Shown here: positions 8,966-17,529 of the stretch, piece by piece
How the letters are laid out: each line of letters opens with the position of its first letter
How positions within the stretch are numbered: the first letter of the stretch is position 1
NCBI GenBank assembly: GCA_020199835.1
Contig: JAIVJV010000012.1
Coordinates: forward strand, 248,001 to 312,000
Reading direction: 5' to 3'
DNA: 64,000 nucleotides
Source: Acidobacteriota bacterium
GTDB lineage: Bacteria; Acidobacteriota; Blastocatellia; Pyrinomonadales; Pyrinomonadaceae
Program-made: the position numbers and the translations under genes
Notes under the pieces: generated by a model
What the model was told of the DNA's origin: nothing
The model's input: only the letters and a program-made list of their open reading frames with translations
Databases searched by the model: none

Positions 8966-9493
8966 TTACCTCCAAGTACCTGCCTCTGACAGCAACTGCG
9001 GCGTGTTGCCAGAATTATCGTACCACTCCCATTTGTCTACCAAGTGCATATACACGTCTTGAAAGTTACATAAGCCTGATTCAAACCGGCGCCGGATCAC
9101 AGTGTTACTCACGTTGTGACCACCCTGAGCAACTCTTATCTTTACTCTCGAAAGAGCCATTTCAACATCTGGCAAGCTAAGAAATACAAGTCTTACGCGG
9201 TAGCCATCAGTCCGCCATGCGGGAATCATTCGTGCGTAACCATGGCCGCTCAACGTGGTCTCAAACGCAAAGCTCTCACGCTTTCGAACGCGCCGCTGAA
9301 TCTCACCCAGCATAATACGACCAGCTTGAATTGCCGCACGGTCCGGGTCGAACGGCGACAAGCCGGCCGCGATGAGATCTACATTAACAAAGTCAGGACA
9401 GTGCGCTTCCTTTAGTAAGTACTCACGAGCAAACGTGGTCTTGCCGGCGCCATTTGGTCCAGCAATGATGATGATCCGCTGTTTCCTGGGCAT
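8966..9493 (-). CDS. Zeta-toxin-family P-loop kinase
   Basis: 175 residues. Walker A GPNGAGKTTFAREYL follows the first strand (RIIIIAGPNGAGKTT), then VNVDLIAAGLSPFDPDRAAI carries the acidic residue typical of zeta/PezT-like kinases, and ESFAFETTLSGHGYARMI and RVRLVFLSLPDVEMALSRVK complete the fold; RRRFESGLCNF supplies the conserved lid arginines. Zeta toxins phosphorylate UDP-N-acetylglucosamine or related nucleotide sugars and block envelope synthesis; many chromosomal homologues are shorter, as here, and their activity is uncertain. The small basic gene 3 nt downstream is the likely partner. Lies in the accessory block with CHAT and HEPN-like genes. Confidence 0.87.
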   Translation of the reverse strand: MPRKQRIIIIAGPNGAGKTTFAREYLLKEAHCPDFVNVDLIAAGLSPFDPDRAAIQAGRIMLGEIQRRVRKRESFAFETTLSGHGYARMIPAWRTDGYRVRLVFLSLPDVEMALSRVKIRVAQGGHNVSNTVIRRRFESGLCNFQDVYMHLVDKWEWYDNSGNTPQLLSEAGTWR

Positions 9494-9684
9494 GGTTGAC
9501 GAAGAAAGTCGCTTCGGCCGCGATTATAACGTGTGAGGCAAGCGCATGGACCAATAAACACTGGTGACAACCGAAAATCTAAGCGTTAGAGTGGTCTGAC
9601 CCACTAAAAACAAGCGGGCCGACTTGTGCGACCAACACGAAGCCGACCCTTGAACCTCAACCTTCTTACGAAAGGATGAAGATC

Positions 9685-9903
9685 ATGGCTACCGATAGTA
9701 GCGCAACAACGCGCGAAGAAACACCTCACATCGACGCTTCCCTTAAACGACGTGCTCGATTACTCATCACCAACAGTTCAATACCAAGACAGACCCGAAC
9801 CTTGATCCAATACGCATTGGAAATAAAGGATCCAAAACTTGCTGAAGTGGTTCGCCGAGTTGAGGCGGGCGAAATGACTATCGAGCACGTGCAGCTTGAA
9901 TGA
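9685..9903 (+). CDS. Small protein of unknown function (72 aa)
   Basis: Start chosen at the second ATG (MATDSSATTREETPHIDASL) because AAAGGA lies 8 nt before it; the first ATG at 9676 overlaps that site. The protein is helical and polar: LKRRARLLITNSSIPRQTRTLIQYAL, then DPKLAEVVRRVEAGE. No domain recognised, no signal peptide, no partner gene. A strong inverted repeat follows 23 nt after the stop and may be its terminator. The good Shine-Dalgarno and open frame support a real gene. Confidence 0.6.
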   Translation: MATDSSATTREETPHIDASLKRRARLLITNSSIPRQTRTLIQYALEIKDPKLAEVVRRVEAGEMTIEHVQLE

Positions 9904-9925
9904 CTTCTGGAACTCTCAGCGTCCC

Positions 9926-9977
9926 TTTGCGTCTCTGCGGTCTCGATCGTGAGGCATCCGGAACCGCAGAGATGCGA
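9926..9977 (+). repeat. Long inverted repeat, GCGTCTCTGCGGT type
   Basis: TTGCGTCTCTGCGGT (9927-9941) pairs with ACCGCAGAGATGCGA (9963-9977), 14 of 15 positions, with a 21-nt loop. No T-run follows, so it is not a canonical intrinsic terminator. 'Gcgtctctgcgg' hairpins of this kind occur as dispersed repeats in several bacterial phyla (from memory, not checked). It separates the plus-strand small gene from the minus-strand HEPN-like gene. Confidence 0.6.
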
Positions 9978-10045
9978 GAGGGCAAGACACATACTCCAGC
10001 GGCAGCGCCATCGTCAGTAGCTTGCTATCCGCACCGCAATCAGAG

Positions 10046-10802
10046 TCACTTGTCTTCTTTATCAGAACGCTCTGGGGACTTGTTTGCCATTTGATCGTGG
10101 ATGAGACGGATATCCTCAATTGTCCTATCGAGCTCCGACACGATTTCAGAACTAACCTGCGTGAGCTCACCATGGAAAACCAGATTTCTATAGCGACTCA
10201 GGTCTAACAACCGTTTGTGCAGATTACGGTGTAAAACCTCGCCCAGGCTGAGCGCTTCTACCATTTCTCGGAATGTTGGCGGCCCCCTTCGCTGAGACAA
10301 TCTCTCTGAGCCCGACCAGTGCCACACTTCGCGAATTAAGCGTTCCAGCTCGATAAACTTAACGAAAAAGTCACTCCTCGTCGTCGACGGAGGCTCGCGA
10401 GGGGCTTTCACCTCCTCAACTAATCGCCGGGCTGCTTTCCGATATTTCTTTGGGTCAACAATCGCTATAACAAAAATTACACTCCCAACAATTGCTGCGA
10501 CGACTAGCGCCGCCGCAATTATTGCTAAGACAGTGACCCAGGGGGAATTAAAAGAGTTGAAAAAAAACTACGGACAGCGATGAAATGATTGCTGCGGCGG
10601 TGATGCTAACTAGCCATGACAGCTGTTTATGGTAACGATCTTTTAATGATTCATTGATCTCGAGAAGAGTCTCATCTGACTGCGCCGCGATATCCATTAT
10701 GCTTTGGACCAACGCATACGCGGCCAGAAGAAACGCAATAAGAGCAGCAACTGATTGTGCCGCTGCGCTAAAAAGCCAATAAATGTTTTGTGAGTCCGAC
10801 AA
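10046..10802 (-). pseudogene. Membrane-anchored HEPN-like protein split by a frameshift at a T8 tract
   Basis: A TTG-started frame (10802-10548) encodes two hydrophobic helices (LFSAAAQSVAALIAFLLAAY and SWLVSITAAAIISSLSVVFF) and stops just after a run of eight T (10560-10567 on the complement). Across that run another frame, which has no start codon of its own before GTG 10411, continues NSFNSPWVTVLAIIAAALVV, a third membrane helix, then DPKKYRKAARRLVEEVKAP and a soluble helical domain with RYRNLVFHGEL near the end. R-N-x3-H is the HEPN signature of many RNase toxins. With seven T's the two frames fuse into one ~250-residue protein. So either the homopolymer is miscounted, the gene is phase-variable or slippage-dependent, or it is newly broken. 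The HEPN call is motif-based. It begins 12 nt after the permease gene upstream. Confidence 0.65.
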
Positions 10803-10814
10803 GCCTTTCTCACA

Positions 10815-13307
10815 CTACTCCTGCCGGAGCGCCGTCGTCGGATCCAAACCCGACGCGCGGCGCGCGGGGAGCCAGGAGGCCACGATGGCGATGACCATAA
10901 ACAGCGCGGCGACGGCGGCGAATGTGACCGGGTCCGTTGGTTTCACTTCGACCAACATACTGGCCAGCACCCGTGTCAACAGAAACGCGCCAAACAGGCC
11001 GATCGCGATACCGATAGCACTGAGATAAATTCCCTTCCCAACCATCAAACGGAAGATTCGCGACGGCGCGGCGCCAAGCGCCATGCGCACGCCAATCTCC
11101 GCGGTTCGCTGGCGGACTGAGGTGGCAAGGACACCGTATAAACCAACACCAGCAAGCAGCGCGGCAATCGTCGAGAAGACTCCGATCAGCAAGAGCGAGA
11201 AGCGTGTTTGCGCTTGAGCTGCGGTAACGAGCGTGTCCATCGGCTGAAGCTGATTGATAAACGTGTCCTTGCCCTGCTGGCGAACAACTTCGCGGACGGC
11301 CCCGGCGATAGCAGAAGGATCTCCATCCGTTCGCAACGCCCACCACGACGCAGCCTGATTGTTCACGTAGCCATCCGTGACATAAAGCTGTTCGCGTCCC
11401 GGTTCAACCAGCGACGTGTTACGTTGATGGGCCACCACGCCGATGATCTCTCCCCACTGCGCCTCCGGCGTGCGAACGCGAAACAGGATTCGCTTTCCGA
11501 CCGCCGACTCGTTTGGAAACGCTTTTGCCGCCAGCGCTGAATCAACTATCAGCAGGTTTCGGTCAGGCGTATTGTCCTCTTGCGTAAACGTCCGCCCAGC
11601 CAGCAGCCTCGTGCCCATCGCTTCAAAATACCCCGGCAGAACGATCTGCAGGTCGGCAGCTTGAAACTTGCTCGGGTCCGATTGCGCTTCGGCTCCGCCC
11701 CAACGCACCGGACTAAACCCGCCCGCAAGCGGCAACGGAAACGAAGCCGTCACACTGTTCACACCCGGGATCGCGTCGAGTTGATCGCGAAGCTGACGCT
11801 TGAAGTTACCCGCTTCCTCAGGTGAGTTGCCGATGTTGCCGAGCAGTTGAAACGTCAGTAACCCGCGCGGGTCAAATCCCATGTCCACGCGCTGAATGTT
11901 CATGAACGTGCGAAACATCAACCCCGAACCAACGAGCAGCACGAACGCAAGCGCGACTTCCACAACGACAACAGCATTACGCAATCCCGCAGCACCGAGT
12001 GCACCCGTTCGTCCACTCGCGCGCAACGTTTCCATGAGATTCGGTTTCGCTGTGCGCAGCGCCGGAATCACGCCAAAGAACGCGGCCGACAAAAGTCCTG
12101 CCAAAATTGAAAACCCAAGCGCCTGCCCATCAATCCCAATCGCGTTCAAACGCGGCAGATTCTCAGGCGCGATCGCCAGCAGTTGGCGAATGCCTAAATA
12201 CGCAAGCCCCACCCCGACAGCAGTTCCAAGCGCGGCGATTACGACGGCTTCGGCGAGTGTTTGTCGAATCAACTGCCACGAACCTGCACCGAGCGCTGCA
12301 CGAACCGCGAGCTCTCGTTCACGTGACGCAGCCCTCACGAGCATCAAATTCGCAACGTTCGCACACGCAATCAACAGCAGGAAAATTACCGCGCCCATAA
12401 GCGCGAGAATCGCCGGTCGCACTTCGTCAACAAGGTGCTGCTTCATCGGCACGAGTTGGAAAAACTGCCCCGCTGTTTTCGCAATCGTGTTTTCCTCGCG
12501 AATCTTCTGCGCGATCGTTTCCGCTTCCGCCTGCGCTTGCCCGATATCGGCGCCGGATTTCAGACGCCCAATCACACGCCACTGCACGTTGTTGCGATTA
12601 GCTACATCGTAAGGAATCCGCGCCGCAATCCAGACACTCGGAAACTGTTCCATATCTGCCTTAGGTGGAAACAGCAATTCAAAACCGGGAGCAAGCACGC
12701 CCACGATGATCGGCGCTGGTCCAAACTGAGCCGCCACTGGCAGAGTTTTGCCAATCATCGATCGATCGCCTCCGAAGCGCTGTTGGAAGTAGTCGTGGCT
12801 GAGGATAACCATGTTCGGCAACGGTGGAGGAGCGTTAGCAGGAGGCGCATTACCCGCCGCTGGCGCGGGCGGAGCCGGCGGAGGCGTTCCGTCAGAGTCT
12901 TCGAAGTCTCGGCCGGCAGCGATCGAACCTCCCATCATGCGGAAGAAGTTCGTCGATACCGCAGCCGCGCGGATGCGCTCAGGCGTACCGTCCGAACTCG
13001 GCAGCGTGAAACGAAACGTATTCACCGCAGCCATATCTTCGAACGTGTTTTTCGCGCCGTTGCGCAGGTCGAGAAAATCAACATTCGAAAGCGGAAAGTC
13101 TTTGACATTCCGTTTCTGCAAATCGCCGCGCACCAGGACCAGCTGCTCCGGATCCTTGTAAGGAAGTTGTCGCAGCAGCACGCCGTTAGTGACACTGAAG
13201 ATGGCAGTGCTGGCGCCGATCGCGAGCGCGATCGTGACGACGACGGTGATGGTGAAAATAGGACTCTTGCGGAGCGTGCGGAACGCGTAGGAGACGTCGT
13301 TTAACAT
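10815..13307 (-). CDS. ADOP-family ABC transporter permease (MacB/FtsX-like), intact
   Basis: 830 residues, full length for the family. The N-terminus MLNDVSYAFRTLRKSPIFT precedes the first helix; a MacB periplasmic core domain (~50-260) with a Pro/Ala-rich insert (APPAPAAGNAPPANAPPP) follows; then three FtsX helices, a second periplasmic domain (~480-690) and the final FtsX helices with EIGVRMALGAAPSRIFRLMV, ending LDPTTALRQE. These acidobacterial duplicated permeases work with separate ATPases in efflux or lipoprotein/peptide export; no ATPase gene is adjacent, as is common. Paralogue of the decayed copy at 1-922. Starts 78 nt downstream of the serine hydrolase gene, possibly in the same transcript. 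Confidence 0.93.
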   Translation of the reverse strand: MLNDVSYAFRTLRKSPIFTITVVVTIALAIGASTAIFSVTNGVLLRQLPYKDPEQLVLVRGDLQKRNVKDFPLSNVDFLDLRNGAKNTFEDMAAVNTFRFTLPSSDGTPERIRAAAVSTNFFRMMGGSIAAGRDFEDSDGTPPPAPPAPAAGNAPPANAPPPLPNMVILSHDYFQQRFGGDRSMIGKTLPVAAQFGPAPIIVGVLAPGFELLFPPKADMEQFPSVWIAARIPYDVANRNNVQWRVIGRLKSGADIGQAQAEAETIAQKIREENTIAKTAGQFFQLVPMKQHLVDEVRPAILALMGAVIFLLLIACANVANLMLVRAASRERELAVRAALGAGSWQLIRQTLAEAVVIAALGTAVGVGLAYLGIRQLLAIAPENLPRLNAIGIDGQALGFSILAGLLSAAFFGVIPALRTAKPNLMETLRASGRTGALGAAGLRNAVVVVEVALAFVLLVGSGLMFRTFMNIQRVDMGFDPRGLLTFQLLGNIGNSPEEAGNFKRQLRDQLDAIPGVNSVTASFPLPLAGGFSPVRWGGAEAQSDPSKFQAADLQIVLPGYFEAMGTRLLAGRTFTQEDNTPDRNLLIVDSALAAKAFPNESAVGKRILFRVRTPEAQWGEIIGVVAHQRNTSLVEPGREQLYVTDGYVNNQAASWWALRTDGDPSAIAGAVREVVRQQGKDTFINQLQPMDTLVTAAQAQTRFSLLLIGVFSTIAALLAGVGLYGVLATSVRQRTAEIGVRMALGAAPSRIFRLMVGKGIYLSAIGIAIGLFGAFLLTRVLASMLVEVKPTDPVTFAAVAALFMVIAIVASWLPARRASGLDPTTALRQE

Positions 13308-13385
13308 GGCGGGAGTTTAGACTCGATTGCGAATTTCAGCCAAGCAAAATTGTGCGCAAACGAATTTTCGTTCGGCCGCACAAAT

Positions 13386-14579
13386 TTACGCTCCCGGGCA
13401 GCCGGTTTGGACACCGGTTTTGACCGCCGGTATCACGTGATCGAGCAGGATTCTACGGCCCAGTGTATTGCCCGTTGTGAAGTCGTTATAACGACCACCA
13501 AAGATTGTGACCACGGTGTTGAGTGTCGGCAGCACGAAGATCCGCTGCTGACCATTACCAACCGCTGTACGTGCCTCGACCAGACCTGCGGTCGACGGAT
13601 AACACGAGTACCACCAGAAAAATCCATAGCCAAATTGGCCGCTGCTATTCGGTCCTGGTTGTGAACGAAATTTGAAGTGTCTACGCGTCGAGAGATCAAC
13701 CCAGTCCGCAGGGATAACCTGTTTGCCTTTCCACTTTCCGCCATTCAGGTACAACGATCCGAACTTCGCGAGATCGCGCGCGCGCATCCGAAGACCCGAC
13801 GCCGCCGCCGGCATCCCGGCAAGACTTCCAACCCATTCGACGTCCGTGATACCCAGCGGCTCAAACAATTTCGTTCGCGCATAGTCCTCAAGCGACATCT
13901 TGCTTGCGCGCTCGAGCACCGCAGCCAACACCTGAGTAAGTCCGCCGTTGTACTTGAAATCAGATCCTGGCTCCACGACGAATGGACGGGCCAACGCATA
14001 TCGCAGTGGCTGCGAGTCGCGTGTCATGCGGATCTCATCGTTGCGTGGATCGTTGTAAGATACGTCTTCGTTCCAGTCGAAGCCGGACGTCATCGACAAT
14101 GCATGTCGAAGGGTGACGCGGCGACGCTCCAGCGTGTCGAGGTCAGCGTACTCAGGAAACCACCTGGTAAGGGGCTGGTCCAACGACTGAATCTTGCCTT
14201 CGCCATGTGCGATTCCGACAAGTGCGCTGACAACGCTTTTCGTAATCGATCGGAGATCGTGTTTCGAATCTGCCGTCATAGTGACTCGACCGAGCGGCTG
14301 TCCCCAACGCTCGTCGAATCCATCGAAGTATTCTTCGTAAATCAATCGACCGTTGCGCTCAATAAGAATTGCGTGAACGCCCAGCTCGGGCCAACTGCGA
14401 ATCGATTGGGTTAACGCAGCGAGTCGCACTGAATCAACGCCAAGGGAATCGGCATTCGCGGTTTGCCAGGCGTCGTCGCGTGCGGGAGGTGTTTGGTAGC
14501 GAGCGGCCGGTGACTGTTGTGTCAGCGTTGCCGAGGCGGCCAGCACGACAGCCGCGAACAAACACGCCAAATTACGCAT
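13386..14579 (-). CDS. Secreted serine hydrolase, beta-lactamase/penicillin-binding class C fold
   Basis: 397 residues from MRNLACLFAAVVLAASATLT, a good signal peptide; an ATG nine codons upstream (14606) is also possible and neither has a clear Shine-Dalgarno. The Ser-x-x-Lys motif is in LRSITKSVVSALVG, the Tyr-x-Asn motif in FKYNGGLTQVLAAVL, and the third conserved site region near GNGQQRIFVLPTLNTVV. Family members include class C-like beta-lactamases, esterases and D-amino-acid peptidases; the exact substrate cannot be told from sequence. It lies just upstream of the ADOP permease on the same strand. Confidence 0.85.
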   Translation of the reverse strand: MRNLACLFAAVVLAASATLTQQSPAARYQTPPARDDAWQTANADSLGVDSVRLAALTQSIRSWPELGVHAILIERNGRLIYEEYFDGFDERWGQPLGRVTMTADSKHDLRSITKSVVSALVGIAHGEGKIQSLDQPLTRWFPEYADLDTLERRRVTLRHALSMTSGFDWNEDVSYNDPRNDEIRMTRDSQPLRYALARPFVVEPGSDFKYNGGLTQVLAAVLERASKMSLEDYARTKLFEPLGITDVEWVGSLAGMPAAASGLRMRARDLAKFGSLYLNGGKWKGKQVIPADWVDLSTRRHFKFRSQPGPNSSGQFGYGFFWWYSCYPSTAGLVEARTAVGNGQQRIFVLPTLNTVVTIFGGRYNDFTTGNTLGRRILLDHVIPAVKTGVQTGCPGA

Positions 14580-14639
14580 AGTGTTGACGATGTTTCTTAG
14601 AACCATCCGAATCTCATCACTGGCTCCTCATCCGTCCAT

Positions 14640-14663
14640 TACTACGGCGCCTACTACGGCGCC
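14640..14663. repeat. Tandem duplication of a 12-mer in an intergenic gap
   Basis: TACTACGGCGCC occurs twice head to tail at 14640-14651 and 14652-14663, in the 210-nt gap (14580-14792) between two minus-strand genes. Each copy ends in the palindrome GGCGCC. Nothing else is recognised in this gap. Confidence 0.5.
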
Positions 14664-14792
14664 ATTGTAGGCCTGGACGGCGTGAAGTGATCAGGCTTCG
14701 GGATGCTACTCCGGTTTTCCGTCAGCTTCAACGAATGGCGGTGCCGGCGCAAACCTGAGAACGTTAATTTGTATTCTCTGGCCGGGTGCAAC

Positions 14793-16829
14793 CTAGAAAG
14801 GATTAACCCTTGAGAAGAGAGTATCCAGGTCGAGCGAGAAGCCGAAGTTCCCTCGGACGGTTCTTTCCTTGATCAACTCGGTGCGATTCGCGAACGTTAT
14901 CGAAACCGGGATCTTGAAGCCGGTCTTCGCGACGGGGATCTTCAACCCCAATTGCAAGTGAGCAATATCGCCTGTCGTGTTCGGCAATACCACCCCAAGG
15001 TCGTCGGTGGCGTTCTCGAGCAGTCGCTCGTATTTTCCACTAGCGAACAATACAAATTGTCCAAATTTTTGAACATCACCCATCGGAATGTCGAATCCAC
15101 CCGCGAATTGAAAATCGCGTACTCTGCGTGGTGGTGGAAGAGTTGGGTTCGCAGCTACAAAGTTTCGCAGCGACGTCATGTTGTTGAAGAGTGTGAGTGA
15201 CCCATTGAAAGTGAAATTTACTTTTCCACCTGCGGTTCCTTTTTCAGCGATTATCATGAAGTTGGAAGTGTCAGGTTCATTTACCTCACGCTTATTCAAG
15301 TACTCAAAAGTAAGGACGGTGCCGTTATTGATCCGGTCGACGATGCGGTCTCGGCCACTTTGATATGTATCTAATGCGTTCTCAATGGCCGCAAGAGCCC
15401 CGACCGTGTCCGGTAACAGATCGTCCACCGGTAAGTCGTTTAAGGCGGCTTGAAGCACACCGCTCACCTCCGCATCAGAGGCCGTAGTCAAAGCTGCTTG
15501 CGTTCGAACCATCCAACTCTGCAGTACGGGATCGACCCATTCGCCTGAGGCATTCACAAGCCTGGTCGCAGTGGCGTCTATGACGTTCGCAAGCCGCTGC
15601 GCCTCAGTACCGAGAAAGTTCTCCCAATCTTTGATGTACAACCTTGGCACTCGCCGATTGATCAACTCGATGCGAGCTGAGACCGACGACAACTGCTGAG
15701 ACGATCCCGTAAACACATTGGGTTCACGTCCCCGGTCGGTGTTGAAGGTGAAAGCGAAAGAAGTCTTTTTAAGAAAACGCAGCAGCGGATCGCTCTCGCT
15801 TTCTTTCACCATTTCTACGAAACCCTTCGTCTTAAAAGCATTGATCAGTCCGACTGGGTTTCCCCGAAACGTGATGGCCGTGTCGTTAGTACTTTGCGTC
15901 AATCCTCCGTTCTCGACGGCAAAGCCGAGAATGAATGGCACTCCTCCATGCGTGACGAGTGATGGGCTAACGCCGCTCAGTGATGACGCTCCAAGTTGCT
16001 TGTCCATACGGACTTCGCTCGCTTCAACCAGAAACTTCGGGGTCATTTTTTTCGCAATCAAGACTCTTAGTATTCTGAATCGATCAGTACTGCCAAGCCG
16101 AAGATCATTAGTCGCTCGCTCTTGCACATCGCGCACAAGACCACACACTATTCGATCAACTTCGGAGAACGCCTTAGACCCCGCTGCGACTTCCGCACAA
16201 TCAACGGCTTCGTCACCCTGCGGTGGATTCGGTGTGATCGGGAGGGCAGAATTCATCGTCGCCGCAGGCGAACTACCGAAGGTGCCGGCAGCGACGTTGG
16301 ACGAATCGATCGAAGCACTATTAGCCGGCGCGCTCGTTCCATTCCCCGTCGGACTAGACGGGTTGGTCGAAGCCACCGACGCTGGATTTGGACCAGTTGC
16401 AGTAATCGATGTAGAAGCATTCGAAACCGCAGTTGGTGAAGCCGGACCACTACTCGCCGTTGCCGCAGCAGCCAAATCCTTTTGCATGGCAGCTCCGAGT
16501 CGAGCCAGCTCAGCGGTGTTGGCCTGGAGCAGATCGTTTATCTTTTGGGTCTCCTCTGGCGTGGCGAACGTTCCAAGGTCCGCCTGGTGCTTCTGTAGCT
16601 TCGCGATCTCGTTCATCAATAATGTGCGAAGCTCGGAACGGCGCTCAAGCAACTTACTTCGATTTAATTCCACAAGATCGGCCGGAACTTCAGCACTTCC
16701 TCTCTTCTGGATCTCTTCTCTGAGCTTGTGGATTCTCTCAGTATCGGGAGAGGCCGATTGGGCGCGGGCGATGGGCGCAGCTGCAAATAGTGTTGCAATC
16801 AAAATAATTACCGCTGTGAAGGTGCGCAT
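14793..16829 (-). CDS. Predicted outer-membrane protein with coiled coil and low-complexity linker
   Basis: 678 residues from MRTFTAVIILIATLFAAAPI, a signal peptide preceded by GGAG at good spacing; longer in-frame starts are rejected. Residues ~25-120 are a coiled coil (ERIHKLREEIQKRG, KLLERRSELRTLLMNEIAKL); ~125-215 is a Ser/Thr/Ala/Pro/Asn-rich linker; the remainder has beta-rich character with FILGFAVENGGLTQ, TSFAFTFNTDRGREPNVF, GGKVNFTFNGSLTLF, FAGGFDIPMGDVQKF, and ends LDLDTLFSRVNPF, a terminal Phe typical of beta-barrels. Function unknown. The small beta-sandwich-like gene upstream (17214-16855) is on the same strand, 25 nt away, and probably in the same operon. Confidence 0.75.
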   Translation of the reverse strand: MRTFTAVIILIATLFAAAPIARAQSASPDTERIHKLREEIQKRGSAEVPADLVELNRSKLLERRSELRTLLMNEIAKLQKHQADLGTFATPEETQKINDLLQANTAELARLGAAMQKDLAAAATASSGPASPTAVSNASTSITATGPNPASVASTNPSSPTGNGTSAPANSASIDSSNVAAGTFGSSPAATMNSALPITPNPPQGDEAVDCAEVAAGSKAFSEVDRIVCGLVRDVQERATNDLRLGSTDRFRILRVLIAKKMTPKFLVEASEVRMDKQLGASSLSGVSPSLVTHGGVPFILGFAVENGGLTQSTNDTAITFRGNPVGLINAFKTKGFVEMVKESESDPLLRFLKKTSFAFTFNTDRGREPNVFTGSSQQLSSVSARIELINRRVPRLYIKDWENFLGTEAQRLANVIDATATRLVNASGEWVDPVLQSWMVRTQAALTTASDAEVSGVLQAALNDLPVDDLLPDTVGALAAIENALDTYQSGRDRIVDRINNGTVLTFEYLNKREVNEPDTSNFMIIAEKGTAGGKVNFTFNGSLTLFNNMTSLRNFVAANPTLPPPRRVRDFQFAGGFDIPMGDVQKFGQFVLFASGKYERLLENATDDLGVVLPNTTGDIAHLQLGLKIPVAKTGFKIPVSITFANRTELIKERTVRGNFGFSLDLDTLFSRVNPF

Positions 16830-16854
16830 GTTGATTCTCCTTGGTGTCGCGCTG

Positions 16855-17214
16855 CTAGACGATATGAAAGGTGTAGGTAACCGATTCCGGTCCGCTGCCG
16901 GCCTGCCTTGCAAAGTCGTCGAACGTACCACCTTCGCTTCCGGTCACTGTCCAGTCGTACCGGCCGCCGTTATTACTACTGAAGCTGAACAGCAGTGTGA
17001 GGGTGGTTGACCTTGCGTTTGAGATGTTCGAACTGCCAGTCGCCCGGCTCTTGTCCATGGTCACGTGTAGCAGCTGACCTTCCGGAATAGGGGAGCCGGT
17101 ACCGAATATCGAGAAGTTCACTCCAAACAGAGTTGGAGCGCCGGTCGAACGTATATCGAATGTGATGACCTCTCCGTCAGTTACCCTAAAGAAACCGGGC
17201 TGTATGGTATGCAT
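16855..17214 (-). CDS. Small beta-rich protein of unknown function
   Basis: 119 residues starting MHTIQPGFFRVTDGEVITFD, with GAGGAGA 7-8 nt upstream; a longer frame to 17271 is less likely. The sequence alternates hydrophobic and polar residues with strand-like pattern (APTLFGVNFSIFGTG, TTLTLLFSFSSNNGGRYDWT, ESVTYTFHIV). No signal peptide at this start, no catalytic motif. It directly precedes the outer-membrane-like gene on the same strand. Confidence 0.6.
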   Translation of the reverse strand: MHTIQPGFFRVTDGEVITFDIRSTGAPTLFGVNFSIFGTGSPIPEGQLLHVTMDKSRATGSSNISNARSTTLTLLFSFSSNNGGRYDWTVTGSEGGTFDDFARQAGSGPESVTYTFHIV

Positions 17215-17477
17215 CAGAGTCTCTCCTCTAACAATAGTCTCGCCGAGACATAATCCGCCCACGGTGTGCATTGAAGCGTCGAAAGCGTACTTGTAGGCTT
17301 TGACGCACTGGTGCGGTGCGGTCTCGGATGAGGTTTACATCCTTGACTCTAATGGTCGGGGAGGGCAAAACGTTTCGGACAAGACTCTTTGGGCCAAGTA
17401 CCGCGACGATTTGATATCTAAATCGCAGTCGCGTTTCCCTAACATTTGGCCGTCTGTAACGGAACGCGCACCGCAGT

Positions 17478-17522
17478 AGGCGCCTGGTTTCTGTTTCGAA
17501 GTACAGAGGACCAGGCGCCATG
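17478..17522 (-). terminator. Strong hairpin after the beta-helix gene
   Basis: GGCGCCTGGTTTCTGT and ACAGAGGACCAGGCGCC form a long stem (about 14 pairs, one bulge) around a TTCGAAG-type loop, starting 8 nt after the stop of the 1162-residue gene. No T-run follows on the minus strand, so it may act as an mRNA 3'-end stabiliser or weak terminator. The rest of the gap 17215-17477 shows no gene. Confidence 0.55.
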
Positions 17523-17529
17523 CGCGCTC

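Noticed and set aside
11896..13304. Long plus-strand frames opposite the ADOP permease
   Set aside because: Arg/Ser/Ala-rich translations typical of GC-rich antisense frames; the minus-strand permease is complete and conserved.
15718..17010. 430-codon plus-strand frame opposite the outer-membrane-like gene
   Set aside because: Composition is Ser/Ala/Arg-rich without motifs; the minus-strand gene has a signal peptide and a Shine-Dalgarno.
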